From S010-25 sp964441285 (GTDB taxonomy: Bacteria > Pseudomonadota > Gammaproteobacteria > SZUA-229), in assembly GCA_964441285.1 (NCBI GenBank), contig CAYTUK010000009.1, forward strand, positions 1-64,000: a DNA stretch of 64,000 nt. The letters run 5' to 3'. Made by a program: the position numbers and the translations under genes. The notes beneath the pieces were generated by a model that made no database searches, had not been told where the DNA came from, and saw only the letters and a list, made by a program, of their open reading frames with translations. Of the stretch, positions 17,900 through 26,894 are shown in pieces. Position 1 is the first letter of the stretch. Each line of letters begins with the position of its first letter.

Positions 17900-18262
17900 A
17901 TGAATTCACTGGAACAGTATGGCACGCTACTAGGCATAACAGTTAGCACCATCGGTTTTGTACTAAGTTTATACGCAGTGGCCAGTGCTTTTGGTAAAAC
18001 ACGCAAAGAACCGGCTAAAGATGTACCCGCAACGAGTGGGCAACTATCGCATGATCCAGTCTGGGTTCGTTATCATGCACGCTACTATGGTTATGCTTTA
18101 TTGTTTTTAGCTTTTGATATGGAAATGGCTTTTATGTATCCGTGGGCAGTGGTATACAAACAGGTAGGACTGGTTGCTCTACTTGATATGGGGGTCTTTT
18201 TAGTCATCCTGTTTCTGGGGTTACTTTATGGTTGGAGTCAAGGTGCACTACGGAGACAATAA
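17900..18262 (+). CDS. NuoA-like membrane subunit of a complex I-like assembly
   Basis: 120 residues, three membrane helices as in NuoA. The conserved acidic pair is kept: D73 and E75 in FDMEMAFMYPWAV. The usual ESGxxP loop appears as ATSGQLSHDP. In complex I, NuoA sits at the junction of membrane and peripheral arms next to NuoH, J and K. First gene of a tightly packed operon, abutting the fusion gene without a gap. Because the peripheral arm encoded here is so unusual, the standard symbol is not assigned. Confidence 0.88.
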   Translation: MNSLEQYGTLLGITVSTIGFVLSLYAVASAFGKTRKEPAKDVPATSGQLSHDPVWVRYHARYYGYALLFLAFDMEMAFMYPWAVVYKQVGLVALLDMGVFLVILFLGLLYGWSQGALRRQ

Positions 18263-20377
18263 ATGATTATTGGTGCCCGCCAGGGAATGCTTACTGGACT
18301 GCACCGGCTGGCTGCCGCAGTAATGGCGCGTGACCTCTGCGCCTTTCTCATCCCCGGCCCCGACATAAGCCGTGCCTACGGTCTGGATATCGAAGCAGCG
18401 GGGATGCGACTTGTTGCCAGCCCACGCCACGCCAGTGTACTGGTGCTGATCGGCCCCATTTCACCATCACTACGCGACGCTGCTGCCATAATTTATGCTC
18501 AGATGTTACGCCCGCGTGCTTTATTCGCTCTGGGTACAAACGAAATCTCCCCTTTACCACATGCGGACGTTACTGTCGGCCTGTCACAGCAAGATCTGAT
18601 CAAAGGTGTTCATCAATTACGCACCGCTTTTAGCAGAGGAGCCTTTCAGTCGGAGGTGACCGACTTCGATGCACCAGTGCTGCACGTTCGTATCGAATAC
18701 ACCTGCTCCATGCACCCCGAAATCGCAGAAGATGAACCTGGTTCCTGTCCCAAATGTGGCATGAATCTGATTCCGCGTGAGGTACAGGCCAGTATCGGGC
18801 AGGCACAGACTGACCAACGAGCAATTGATAACGATACAGCAACGCCGGCAATAGCAACCCATGAATTGAGTGACCACGCTGGCATGACTCACGCTGGCTC
18901 AATCGAATATAGCTGCCCAATGCATCCTGAGGTAGTACAGAATAAACCCGGTTCCTGTCCCGAATGCGGCATGAACCTGGAACCGCGTGAGGCAGCCGTT
19001 GAATACACCTGCCCAATGCACCCAGAAGTCGTACAGAGCGAACCCGGTTCCTGTCCAAAATGCGGCATGAATCTGGAACCGCGTGAGGCAACCGTCGAAT
19101 ATACCTGCCCAATGCATCCCGAGGTAGTACAAAGCGAACCCGGTTCCTGCCCCGAATGTGGCATGAATCTGGAACCGCGTGAGGCAGCCGTTGAATACAC
19201 CTGCCCAATGCACCCAGAAGTCGTACAAAGCGAACCCGGTTCCTGCCCCGAATGCGGCATGAATCTGGAACTGCGTGAGGTACAGGATACCGCTGCGAAT
19301 GAACACGCCAGTATGGATCACAGTGCCATGAGCCATGATGAGATGGGATTCATGTCCATGATCGATATCACCAAAGACCTGCCACGTAGCGATGATAGCT
19401 TACCAATGGACTGGCTTGAGGTGCCCTTTGGACCATTTTTTCCAGGTTTACCCGGTGGTTTGCTGCTGACACTCACACTCGATGGCGACACCGTTGCCGG
19501 ATCCAGCGCCCAAACACTGGTCGGAAATGAGGTGCTATTACCGCATGCACCACTACACCCGAAAGACTTTATTCAACGCTTCGCAGACATAGACCCACTG
19601 GCACCACTGGCTTACCAATGTCTTGCCTGTCGAGCCATAGAAAATGTCGCTGCGGTCAAAATTCCTGCTGCGACCACCCTCGGGCGTGTTGGGGCACTGG
19701 AACGAGAACGCATCGCCAGTCATCTGGGCTGGCTCGCACTCTTTGGACAGCAGACTGGTTTTGGCTGGCTACAACGGCGTGCTGCATCACTGCAACTAAA
19801 ATGTCAACAAGGTGACTGTCAGCAGATCCTGGCATCCAGAGCAGATATAAACCGGCTAATCAGACGTTTACACCAAACCCCACTACTTAAATCGCGGACT
19901 ATCGGTATCGGCCGGTTAACACCAGACGCTGCCTTACGCGGTCCCGTGGCACGCGCCGTCGAGATCAATAACGATGCACGTAGTACAGATCCGATATACC
20001 TTTCGCTTGGATTCAAAACCATCACCCGGAAGACTGGAGACACACTCGCTCGTCTACAAATCCGCCTTGACGAGATAAGTCACAGTCTCGCACTCATTGA
20101 AGCCACAGGCAGTATCGAACCACCCGCATTGGTCAATATTGATGAACTAGCCATGCGTAAAATATCCGGCACTGGTGAAGCCGAGATAGAAACACCTCGA
20201 GGTCTGGCACGCCTGCAACTGACAGTGGAAAATGGGCGGGTGACTGATGCGCAACTGGAGACCCCATCGACCTATCATCTTAGCCTGATTAACGCATTAA
20301 CCGAGCAACAAGAGCTGGGAGATGCTCTGGTTGCCATTGGCTCATTGGACCTGTCACCCTGGGAGATACGGCCATGA
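18263..20377 (+). CDS. NuoB-like / heavy-metal-binding repeats / NuoD-like fusion
   Basis: 704 residues. Residues about 20-125 resemble NuoB (ASPRHASVLVL at 52-62, then IYAQMLRPRALFALGT), but cysteines expected at the CC pair, MGSC and PGCPP are missing; only C26 remains nearby. Residues 145-172 and 215-342 hold five heavy-metal-binding units (EYTCPMHPEV...PGSCPxCGMN), four of them in exact 32-residue tandem. A His/Met-rich linker (about 346-372) follows. Residues 382-704 resemble NuoD (PFGPFFPGLPGG, then GRVGALERERIASHLGWLA), but the HP of GPQHP is FP. No NuoC domain is visible; the repeats occupy its place. Expected in the cytoplasm on the membrane arm; binding of Cu or another soft metal is inference. 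Confidence 0.85.
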   Translation: MIIGARQGMLTGLHRLAAAVMARDLCAFLIPGPDISRAYGLDIEAAGMRLVASPRHASVLVLIGPISPSLRDAAAIIYAQMLRPRALFALGTNEISPLPHADVTVGLSQQDLIKGVHQLRTAFSRGAFQSEVTDFDAPVLHVRIEYTCSMHPEIAEDEPGSCPKCGMNLIPREVQASIGQAQTDQRAIDNDTATPAIATHELSDHAGMTHAGSIEYSCPMHPEVVQNKPGSCPECGMNLEPREAAVEYTCPMHPEVVQSEPGSCPKCGMNLEPREATVEYTCPMHPEVVQSEPGSCPECGMNLEPREAAVEYTCPMHPEVVQSEPGSCPECGMNLELREVQDTAANEHASMDHSAMSHDEMGFMSMIDITKDLPRSDDSLPMDWLEVPFGPFFPGLPGGLLLTLTLDGDTVAGSSAQTLVGNEVLLPHAPLHPKDFIQRFADIDPLAPLAYQCLACRAIENVAAVKIPAATTLGRVGALERERIASHLGWLALFGQQTGFGWLQRRAASLQLKCQQGDCQQILASRADINRLIRRLHQTPLLKSRTIGIGRLTPDAALRGPVARAVEINNDARSTDPIYLSLGFKTITRKTGDTLARLQIRLDEISHSLALIEATGSIEPPALVNIDELAMRKISGTGEAEIETPRGLARLQLTVENGRVTDAQLETPSTYHLSLINALTEQQELGDALVAIGSLDLSPWEIRP
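18905..19288 (+). repeat. Four tandem 96-bp repeats encoding metal-binding units
   Basis: Units begin at 18905, 19001, 19097 and 19193 (each at GAATAY) and keep an exact 96-base period. They differ at only scattered positions, so they are recent duplications. Each encodes 32 residues with one CPMH and one CPxCGM motif. A fifth, diverged unit lies separately at 18695-18780. Confidence 0.93.
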
Positions 20378-21270
20378 TAACCACTCTTATCGTATTGTTG
20401 CTACTGGCTAGTGTTTATCTGGTTGCAGTGCTTGAATCCTGGATTAACAATGGACGCTTTCAACTGGCTGCACCCATGTTCGCCACACTCGCCTTATTGG
20501 GACGAGAATCTGGCGTACCACGTAAATCTGACCGAATTTTCTATGAAGTTGCCCCAATTCTGCTGCTGCTCGCTGCACTGCTCGCTGCTGCTGTCGTGCC
20601 GCTGGCACCCAATCTGATCACCACAAATCTTGCCACTGGTGCGCTGTTTATCAATGCCGCGCTGGCTTATGTACTGGTCGCCCTGCTGATGGCCGGCTGG
20701 GGCCCTGATGGTGCCTACACGATGATCGGTGGCTGGCGTTTTCTCGGCCAGCTTATTGGCTACTCCATGCTCGTCGTTATGCCTATTACTGCCGTTGCGA
20801 TGCGAGCCGAGTCATTACTGACCACACAGATCGTCATTTCTCAGACGGGGTTATGGAATATCTTTTACCAACCACTGGGTTTTGTGCTGTTCTTTATTGC
20901 GGCTATGGCACTGGCATTTCTGCCACCTTTTGATCTGCCAACGGCTAACGGTGAGCTGGCGGGCGGTGTAGAAGCTGAATACAGCGGTGTGCGGCTAGCA
21001 ATTTTCCGCCTCGGCAGACTGGTGCTTATCCTCACATTGGCTGCAGCGACGGTGATTTTTTACCTCGGTGGCTGGTTGGGGCCCTGGCTACCGCCCTGGG
21101 TCTGGAGCATTATCAAGATACTCGCCATTACCGCTTTGATGTTACTCATCGGGCGCACGATGCCACGTATTCGCGAGGCACATCTGCTGGCCTGGTGCTG
21201 GAAACTGGGCATACCTCTGGCACTGCTGAATATCTTTCTGGTCGGTGTGCTGGTGCTGGTACTCCCCTGA
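20374..21270 (+). CDS. NuoH-like membrane subunit
   Basis: 298 residues, about eight membrane helices, somewhat shorter than usual NuoH. The PPFDLP loop and EYSG that follow helix 5-6 are present (184-204), confirming the family. Several signature charges are altered: the GPNRVGP motif is absent, SYE is GYS (129-131), and PEAE is PTAN (189-192). In complex I these line the quinone cavity and E-channel. Overlaps the fusion gene by ATGA, so translation is coupled. Confidence 0.85.
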   Translation: MITTLIVLLLLASVYLVAVLESWINNGRFQLAAPMFATLALLGRESGVPRKSDRIFYEVAPILLLLAALLAAAVVPLAPNLITTNLATGALFINAALAYVLVALLMAGWGPDGAYTMIGGWRFLGQLIGYSMLVVMPITAVAMRAESLLTTQIVISQTGLWNIFYQPLGFVLFFIAAMALAFLPPFDLPTANGELAGGVEAEYSGVRLAIFRLGRLVLILTLAAATVIFYLGGWLGPWLPPWVWSIIKILAITALMLLIGRTMPRIREAHLLAWCWKLGIPLALLNIFLVGVLVLVLP

Positions 21271-21788
21271 TGTACGCCCAGACATTTTTTATCGGTGGTT
21301 TTGGACTCGCTGCGGTGTGGTTCGGTATCGTCGTTTTTCGAACCCATTCCATGATGCGTTCTGCGCTGGCATTACTGTTCTCCCAAACCGCCCTTGGAGC
21401 CATGTTCCTGAGTATGCAGGCTGAATTTCTCGGTGTCCTGCAAATTATGATGATGGCTACCGAAATGAGCATTATGGCTATTTTCATGGTGATGTTCATG
21501 ATGGATCCAGGTGGCCTGGGTGAAATGGAAATGACGCATCAAAAACGCCTGTCACTCATAGCCGGTTTTATCGCTTTTGCCGGTGCCGTAGTGGTTGCCA
21601 TGTTTGTCAACTGGGGTCCAGTAGTAAATCTGGCACCCAACGCAACGCAACAGACAGTCGACCTCGGTCTGGAGCTGCTGGGACGCTCAATGTTGATTTT
21701 TGAAACCGCGGGCATCACTATTCTTACCGCGATGATTGCCGCGACAGCTATCGCCATACAGCCCGTTAAAGGAAACCAGCATCAATGA
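21270..21788 (+). CDS. NuoJ-like membrane subunit
   Basis: 172 residues from ATG 21270, which overlaps the NuoH-like stop (TGATG); an earlier in-frame ATG would lie inside the previous gene. Five membrane helices with the NuoJ pattern: HSMMRSALALLFSQTALGAMF in helix 2 and EFLGVLQIMMMATEMSIMAIFMVM in helix 3, where NuoJ has its pi-bulge segment. Rich in methionine. Part of the antiporter-proximal membrane arm. Confidence 0.82.
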   Translation: MYAQTFFIGGFGLAAVWFGIVVFRTHSMMRSALALLFSQTALGAMFLSMQAEFLGVLQIMMMATEMSIMAIFMVMFMMDPGGLGEMEMTHQKRLSLIAGFIAFAGAVVVAMFVNWGPVVNLAPNATQQTVDLGLELLGRSMLIFETAGITILTAMIAATAIAIQPVKGNQHQ

Positions 21789-21837
21789 CTGTAAAAATGA
21801 AGCCAAATAGTAAATATAAAATAATGGATATTAAATA

Positions 21838-22149
21838 ATGAGCATTGAACTTATTATTGCCCTGATTACCGGCGCAGCACTCTTTGGCGTAGGTATCTAC
21901 GGCGCATTGTCACAGACCAATCTGGTGATGATAATGATGGGTATAGAGTTAATTCTAGCCGCTGCGATGGTGAATCTGGTGGCATTCTGGCATTACCTGC
22001 ACCCGCAGGTTGCTGCCGGGCAAATGTTTGTATTAATCGTTATGACAGTGATGGCACTCGAAATGGCGGTCGGTTTCGGTATCGCTATTGCCCGTTTCCG
22101 TATCATCGGTTCTGTAGAAATGGAAGAAGCGGCTGAGCTAAAAGGATGA
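21838..22149 (+). CDS. NuoK-like membrane subunit
   Basis: 103 residues, three helices. The two membrane glutamates essential for proton transfer in NuoK are present: E37 in MGIELILAA and E75 in MALEMAVG. Overlaps the NuoL-like gene by ATGA. Together with the A-, J- and L/M/N-like subunits it shows that the proton path through the membrane arm has been preserved. Confidence 0.9.
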   Translation: MSIELIIALITGAALFGVGIYGALSQTNLVMIMMGIELILAAAMVNLVAFWHYLHPQVAAGQMFVLIVMTVMALEMAVGFGIAIARFRIIGSVEMEEAAELKG

Positions 22150-23975
22150 ACCTTATTAGCATCGCCATTCTTGCGCCACTTGCGACAGCAATTTTGATTC
22201 TGTTACTGCGACGGTTACCTTCAGTACTGGCACTGTTTGGTATCACCATTGGTCTGCTCGCCAGCATCGGGTTATTAGTTAATGCCTTTGGCGGCATCAA
22301 TAATGCATTAATCTTGCCGGGCTTACCGAACCTGCCACTACGCCTGATAGCCACACCGTTGACCGCTCTGCTTTCAACGCTAGTCGCGGTGGTCGGTAGT
22401 CTGGTGCTGGTGTATGCAACAGGTTACATGAAACAGGATACCGAGAAGGTTCGGTTTGCTGCCACCATGTTGTTTTTTATCACCGCCATGCAAACTCTGG
22501 TGCTTGCTGGTGACTGGATACTGTTGCTCGCCGCCTGGGAACTTATCGGTCTAGCCAGCTATCTGTTAATCGGCTTCTGGTATCAACAGCCTGGGGTTAA
22601 ATCGGCGGCTACCCGTGCATTTCTTTATACCCGTAGCGCAGATCTAGGACTTTATCTTGCCGTGTTCATGCTTATCTCCAGTACCGGCAGCAGTGATATT
22701 GCAACCACGCTTCATACTGGCGGCAATACTGCCATCATCGCCGGGTTACTGTTACTGGTCGCGGCAATGGGAAAATCGGCACAAACACCATTGCATGACT
22801 GGTTACAACGGGCGATGGCTGGCCCCACGCCAGTCTCAGCGCTGCTGCACTCGGCTACACTGGTAGCTGCTGGTGCAATTCTGCTAATCCGTACCGCACC
22901 GATGTTGCCAGCCGAAGTGCTACTAGTTATTGGTATCGTCGGCGGTATCACGACTGTTATCACTGGTCTCATCGCTCTCGGTGAGCGGGATCTGAAACGC
23001 CTACTCGCAGCATCCACTTCCAGTCAGTACGGCCTGATGCTGATAGCGGTCGGTGCGGGAATACCACTGGCAGCGTTACTGCACCTGATTGCACACGCCG
23101 CCATTAAAAGCTCTCTGTTTCTGGGTGCCGGTGTTTTTCAGCGCCGCCGCAAAAGTACAATATTCACCAAACTGAAAGGTGTCGGACGTGACCAACCGCG
23201 GGTGTTTTTCGGCTTTGCACTGGCAGCACTGGCGCTGGCAGGGATCCCACCATTGAGCGGTTTCTTTTCCAAGGATGCAATTATTGCTGCCACCCTATCC
23301 TCGCCTGATGCCGTCCTGTTGGCATCCTTTGCACTGCTAGGTACTCTACTAACCGGAGCATATATGGCTCGAGCACTGCGTATTCTCTGGCGCAATGGTG
23401 TCAGGCAGCACCCTGCCACTAAACCCACTACCGCATTAAACTGGATGGGTGCCGGACTGGCTGGATTAGTCACCCTGGCGGTTATTCTAGGCGCTGCCTT
23501 TCCCACAATTGAGTCTGCGTTGGCATTCCACCTGCCTGAAAACAGGCTTGCACAAATACTTGGTTTGAGTGCTGCATTAAGCGGGCTGCTACTAGGTGGA
23601 TTAATTCCAGCACGGCGTCTACTGGGGCCGCTACTCCCCTGGGCACAACGGGGTTTTATCCTTGCGGGAGGCTTCGATAACTTGCTTGTTCGCCCTGCAT
23701 TCGCTATCGCCAGTGCCTGTGAAAAACTCGAACATCAGCTCTATGCAATGGTACTGACGGTGGGACAGATGGCAAGCAATATCGGACGTGGTGTGCGTTT
23801 TAGTGATGAACATGGCATTGATGGACTAATATTTTCTATAGTGCGGGGCACGGTTAATCTCGGTAGTCACGCACGCAATTTACAGAGTGGACTTATTCAC
23901 CGCGAACTCGCCATTACCGTTGTCGTAACAGGCCTGTTGTTCGCGGTGACATTCATCACTTTATTTATTTTATAA
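22146..23975 (+). CDS. NuoL-like antiporter subunit
   Basis: 609 residues, about 14-16 helices, full length including the C-terminal extension that spans the membrane arm. Key pumping residues are in place: E132 in AAWELIGLASY, K210 in AAMGKSAQTPLHDWLQRAM, the RDLKRLLAAST lysine and the FFSKDA lysine near helix 12. Related to Mrp antiporter MrpA. Belongs to the complex I-like operon; distinct from DabB-type proteins by its L-M-N neighbours. Confidence 0.92.
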   Translation: MNLISIAILAPLATAILILLLRRLPSVLALFGITIGLLASIGLLVNAFGGINNALILPGLPNLPLRLIATPLTALLSTLVAVVGSLVLVYATGYMKQDTEKVRFAATMLFFITAMQTLVLAGDWILLLAAWELIGLASYLLIGFWYQQPGVKSAATRAFLYTRSADLGLYLAVFMLISSTGSSDIATTLHTGGNTAIIAGLLLLVAAMGKSAQTPLHDWLQRAMAGPTPVSALLHSATLVAAGAILLIRTAPMLPAEVLLVIGIVGGITTVITGLIALGERDLKRLLAASTSSQYGLMLIAVGAGIPLAALLHLIAHAAIKSSLFLGAGVFQRRRKSTIFTKLKGVGRDQPRVFFGFALAALALAGIPPLSGFFSKDAIIAATLSSPDAVLLASFALLGTLLTGAYMARALRILWRNGVRQHPATKPTTALNWMGAGLAGLVTLAVILGAAFPTIESALAFHLPENRLAQILGLSAALSGLLLGGLIPARRLLGPLLPWAQRGFILAGGFDNLLVRPAFAIASACEKLEHQLYAMVLTVGQMASNIGRGVRFSDEHGIDGLIFSIVRGTVNLGSHARNLQSGLIHRELAITVVVTGLLFAVTFITLFIL

Positions 23976-23990
23976 CCAGGAGATTCCCAC

Positions 23991-25460
23991 ATGTTTCCCG
24001 TTGTCTCAACCACCCTGTTTTTGCCGCTGTTTGGCGCACTGCTGGTGATGATTTTTCGCCAGGCACCAGCGCGACTGGTACATGGTATAGGCATTTTTAT
24101 TAGCGGATTAACACTAATCGGCGCAATGTGGATGTGGTCACGCGGCGTTAATAGCACGGGTTTCGCTCAACTTGAACAACTTGACTGGATGCCTGCTATC
24201 GGTGCTGCCTACCGTGTTGGTGTTGATGGTATCAGCCTGCCACTGATCTTACTAAGTACACTGTTATTTTTTCTTAGCTTTATTTATTCAGCCAAAGTAC
24301 GGGAACGGCCACATGCTTATGTTGTGCTGATGCTACTACTGGAAACTGCCGCTATCGGTACCTTCGCTGCACTGGATGCGATTTTGTTCTACGTATTTTT
24401 TGAAATCTCACTGGTATCGATGTACTTTATGATTGCCGGCTGGGGCCATGAAGACCGCCAGCGCGCGGCGTTAATGTTCTTTATTTACACCCTGCTGGGC
24501 AGCCTGCCATTGCTGCTGGCTATTCTTGGCCTGTACCTTGGCAGCTCCCCACACACCTTCGATATGCGTGTGTGGATAGAAAATCCACCACTAGAAGGTA
24601 CCGCTGCCATGCTGGCACTAATCGCGATGTTATTTACCTTTGCGGTCAAGACACCAGTCTTTCCTTTTCATACCTGGTTGCCGGCGGCGCATGTACAGGC
24701 ACCAGCCGCTGGCAGTGTTATTCTTGCTGGTGTCATGCTGAAATTTGGTACCTATGGCCTGATACGCTTTGCCTTACAAATGACACCGCATGCGTTTCGC
24801 GAGATTGGCATTATTATCCTTATATTCGGCGTTTTTTCTGCGCTCTACGGGGCTTTTGCTGCACTGGCACAGAGCGATCTTAAACGTCTAATTGCCTACA
24901 CCTCAGTCAATCATATGGGCTATATCATCGTCGGTGTCGCCATTGCCGCACTGGCAGTTGACCCAGCCATACGCGCCACAGCATTAGACGGCTCAGTGTT
25001 ACAGATGATCAGTCATGGACTGGTTACCGGCGCACTATTTTTTCTGGTCGGGATGTTGCAGGATCGCGCACATACCAGAGAAATGGGACAGTTTGGTGGT
25101 CTGCTAAAACTGACCCCAATACTTGGCTGGGCCTTTATATTAGCCGCCTTCGCATCATTGGGACTCCCGGGATTGGCTCACTTTCCAGCTGAATTTCAGA
25201 TTTTTCTGGCCACACTACAGGTTGAGCCAGTGGCCATCATCGTTATCCTGGGTATTGTGATCACCGCAGGGTTATATCTTAAATCTATCAGCCAGATTTT
25301 TCTCGGTGAGACAAATACAAAATGGCAGGGTATGCCTGATCTGAACCAACGCGAGTTATTCGCTTTGGTGCCGCTATTACTGCTGATTATAATCGTCGGT
25401 ATTGCACCTGCCTGGATACTGGATGTTATCCATAAAACCACCATAGCTTTACTGTTCTAA
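23991..25460 (+). CDS. NuoM-like antiporter subunit
   Basis: 489 residues, about 14 helices. Conserved residues are E138 in VFFEISLVSMYFMI, K220 in FAVKTPVFPFHTWLP, the SDLKRLIAYTS lysine, and a glutamate in FPAEFQIF corresponding to the helix-12 acidic residue of NuoM. It should be competent for proton transfer. Starts 15 bases after the NuoL-like gene; its stop overlaps the next start. Confidence 0.92.
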   Translation: MFPVVSTTLFLPLFGALLVMIFRQAPARLVHGIGIFISGLTLIGAMWMWSRGVNSTGFAQLEQLDWMPAIGAAYRVGVDGISLPLILLSTLLFFLSFIYSAKVRERPHAYVVLMLLLETAAIGTFAALDAILFYVFFEISLVSMYFMIAGWGHEDRQRAALMFFIYTLLGSLPLLLAILGLYLGSSPHTFDMRVWIENPPLEGTAAMLALIAMLFTFAVKTPVFPFHTWLPAAHVQAPAAGSVILAGVMLKFGTYGLIRFALQMTPHAFREIGIIILIFGVFSALYGAFAALAQSDLKRLIAYTSVNHMGYIIVGVAIAALAVDPAIRATALDGSVLQMISHGLVTGALFFLVGMLQDRAHTREMGQFGGLLKLTPILGWAFILAAFASLGLPGLAHFPAEFQIFLATLQVEPVAIIVILGIVITAGLYLKSISQIFLGETNTKWQGMPDLNQRELFALVPLLLLIIIVGIAPAWILDVIHKTTIALLF

Positions 25461-26830
25461 TGGAAAAAGATCTGGCGTTTTTAATCCCTGAGATCATTGT
25501 GCTGTTAACCGCAGTTGCTGCGCTGATAGCAGAAATATTACGTCAACCACGTATTGCTCTGTTTGCTTCAGTGGCGGGGATGTTACTCGCTACTGGCTTT
25601 ACGTTGCCATTACTGCATGTAGACACCACTATATTTAGTGGTACATTCCGTATTGATGTGCTGAGTGTCTGGGCCAAGCTCATCTTATTACCGACAACCA
25701 TACTCTCTCTCTTTCTGCTACGTTCAGAACTGGGTGGTACAGATAGAGAGGGCACGGCTTACGTTTTAGTTTGCATGGTGACTCTCGCTTCCCTGTTAAT
25801 GGCCGGTGTAGGTGATACCATGCTGTTGATCTTGAGTGTATTACTATCCAGCCTGGGGTCTTTTGCTCTGACCGCTTATCCACGCAATGATCGCGCAACG
25901 GAAGCCGCGATGAAGTTCTTTGTATTCGCCTCAGTCACCAGTGGTATCATGATCTTTGGCCTCAGTTACTGGTTCGGCGGTACCGGCTCAACCCTGCTGA
26001 GTAATCTGTCTCACCTCAACACGATGCCGGTGATTGCTACTATTGGCCTGATTGCGGTTATCGTTGGGCTAGGTTATAAAGCCTCACTGGTACCATTTCA
26101 TTTCTGGGCACCTGATGCCTACGATGGTGCACCTCTCTCGGTTGCCGCCTACCTGTCAGTTGTCCCTAAGATTGGTGCCATTTTCGCGCTGGCACAAGTC
26201 GTCCGTGATTTACCCGTATCGACACATTGGCCCATGCTTATTGCTACGGTCGCTATACTCACGATGACTTATGGCTACCTGGCTGCACTGGTACAAAATA
26301 ATGTGGTGCGCCTACTGGCCTACTCGTCTATCGCTCAGGCAGGTTATTTTTTACTTGGTATTGTTGCAGTAGGAGCTAGCCCACTGGCATTTAAGTCAAT
26401 AATTATCTTTGCTGCCGCTTATGCCGCCATGAACCTGGGGGCATTTTCCATCGTCATGCATACAGGGCGAACCCTGGCATCATTTTCCGGCTGTGGTCGC
26501 ACAAAACCTGTCAGGAGTATCGCAATGGTGGTGTTTTTGCTGTCACTGGCCGGCATTCCACCGCTTGCTGGTTTTGTCGGAAAATTTCTTCTCTTCGGTG
26601 CATCAATGAATGCCGGTTTCACCTGGCTGGCAGTAGTCGCAATTCTTAACAGTGTACTGTCACTGGCGGTTTACCTGCGTATTATCGTGCCGATGTATCA
26701 ACAACATGAAACCACCGACGTAGCCGAGTCTGCACCAATGCCTCTGCTTAAACTGGTGTGGGTTATTGCTTTTATCTTTACACTCGGCATCGGACTGGCG
26801 GCACAGGTACTGCTCAATCAGCTAAGCTAA
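25460..26830 (+). CDS. NuoN-like antiporter subunit
   Basis: 456 residues, about 14 helices. The lysines of the half-channel (GLGYKASLVPFHFWAPDAYDG, NNVVRLLAYSS region, GKFLLFGA) match NuoN. Overlaps the NuoM-like stop (TAATG). Last membrane gene of the operon. No NADH-binding (E, F, G), ferredoxin-like (I) or separate C subunit follows; the next gene encodes a CBS protein. Confidence 0.92.
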   Translation: MEKDLAFLIPEIIVLLTAVAALIAEILRQPRIALFASVAGMLLATGFTLPLLHVDTTIFSGTFRIDVLSVWAKLILLPTTILSLFLLRSELGGTDREGTAYVLVCMVTLASLLMAGVGDTMLLILSVLLSSLGSFALTAYPRNDRATEAAMKFFVFASVTSGIMIFGLSYWFGGTGSTLLSNLSHLNTMPVIATIGLIAVIVGLGYKASLVPFHFWAPDAYDGAPLSVAAYLSVVPKIGAIFALAQVVRDLPVSTHWPMLIATVAILTMTYGYLAALVQNNVVRLLAYSSIAQAGYFLLGIVAVGASPLAFKSIIIFAAAYAAMNLGAFSIVMHTGRTLASFSGCGRTKPVRSIAMVVFLLSLAGIPPLAGFVGKFLLFGASMNAGFTWLAVVAILNSVLSLAVYLRIIVPMYQQHETTDVAESAPMPLLKLVWVIAFIFTLGIGLAAQVLLNQLS

Positions 26831-26852
26831 GTTCAATTATTTTATTTCTCAC

Positions 26853-26873
26853 CTATCCTCTGTATAGGGATAG
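26853..26873. promoter_or_regulatory. Dyad upstream of the CBS gene
   Basis: CTATCC (26853-26858) and GGATAG (26868-26873) form a perfect 6-bp dyad with a 9-base spacer in the 64-base gap between the NuoN-like and CBS genes. It is followed by TAGATTA, which could be a -10. It could be an operator or a weak attenuator. Confidence 0.35.
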
Positions 26874-26894
26874 AGTAGATTAGCGAGGTGCACA

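Noticed and set aside
18905..19288. CRISPR-like array
   Set aside because: The repeats are directly adjacent 96-bp in-frame units without spacers and encode metal-binding motifs.
18630..19336. Several long frames antisense to the metal-binding repeats, with repeated peptides
   Set aside because: They are shadows of the 96-bp tandem repeats and have no starts or family matches.
22146..25460. DabAB-type inorganic-carbon transporter or Mrp antiporter
   Set aside because: No DabA gene and no MrpB-G set; the L-M-N trio with A, H, J and K relatives points to a complex I-type membrane arm.
17900..26830. Ordinary NADH dehydrogenase (complex I) operon
   Set aside because: NADH-module genes, NuoI and NuoC are missing, B and D are fused around metal-binding repeats, and key redox residues are absent.
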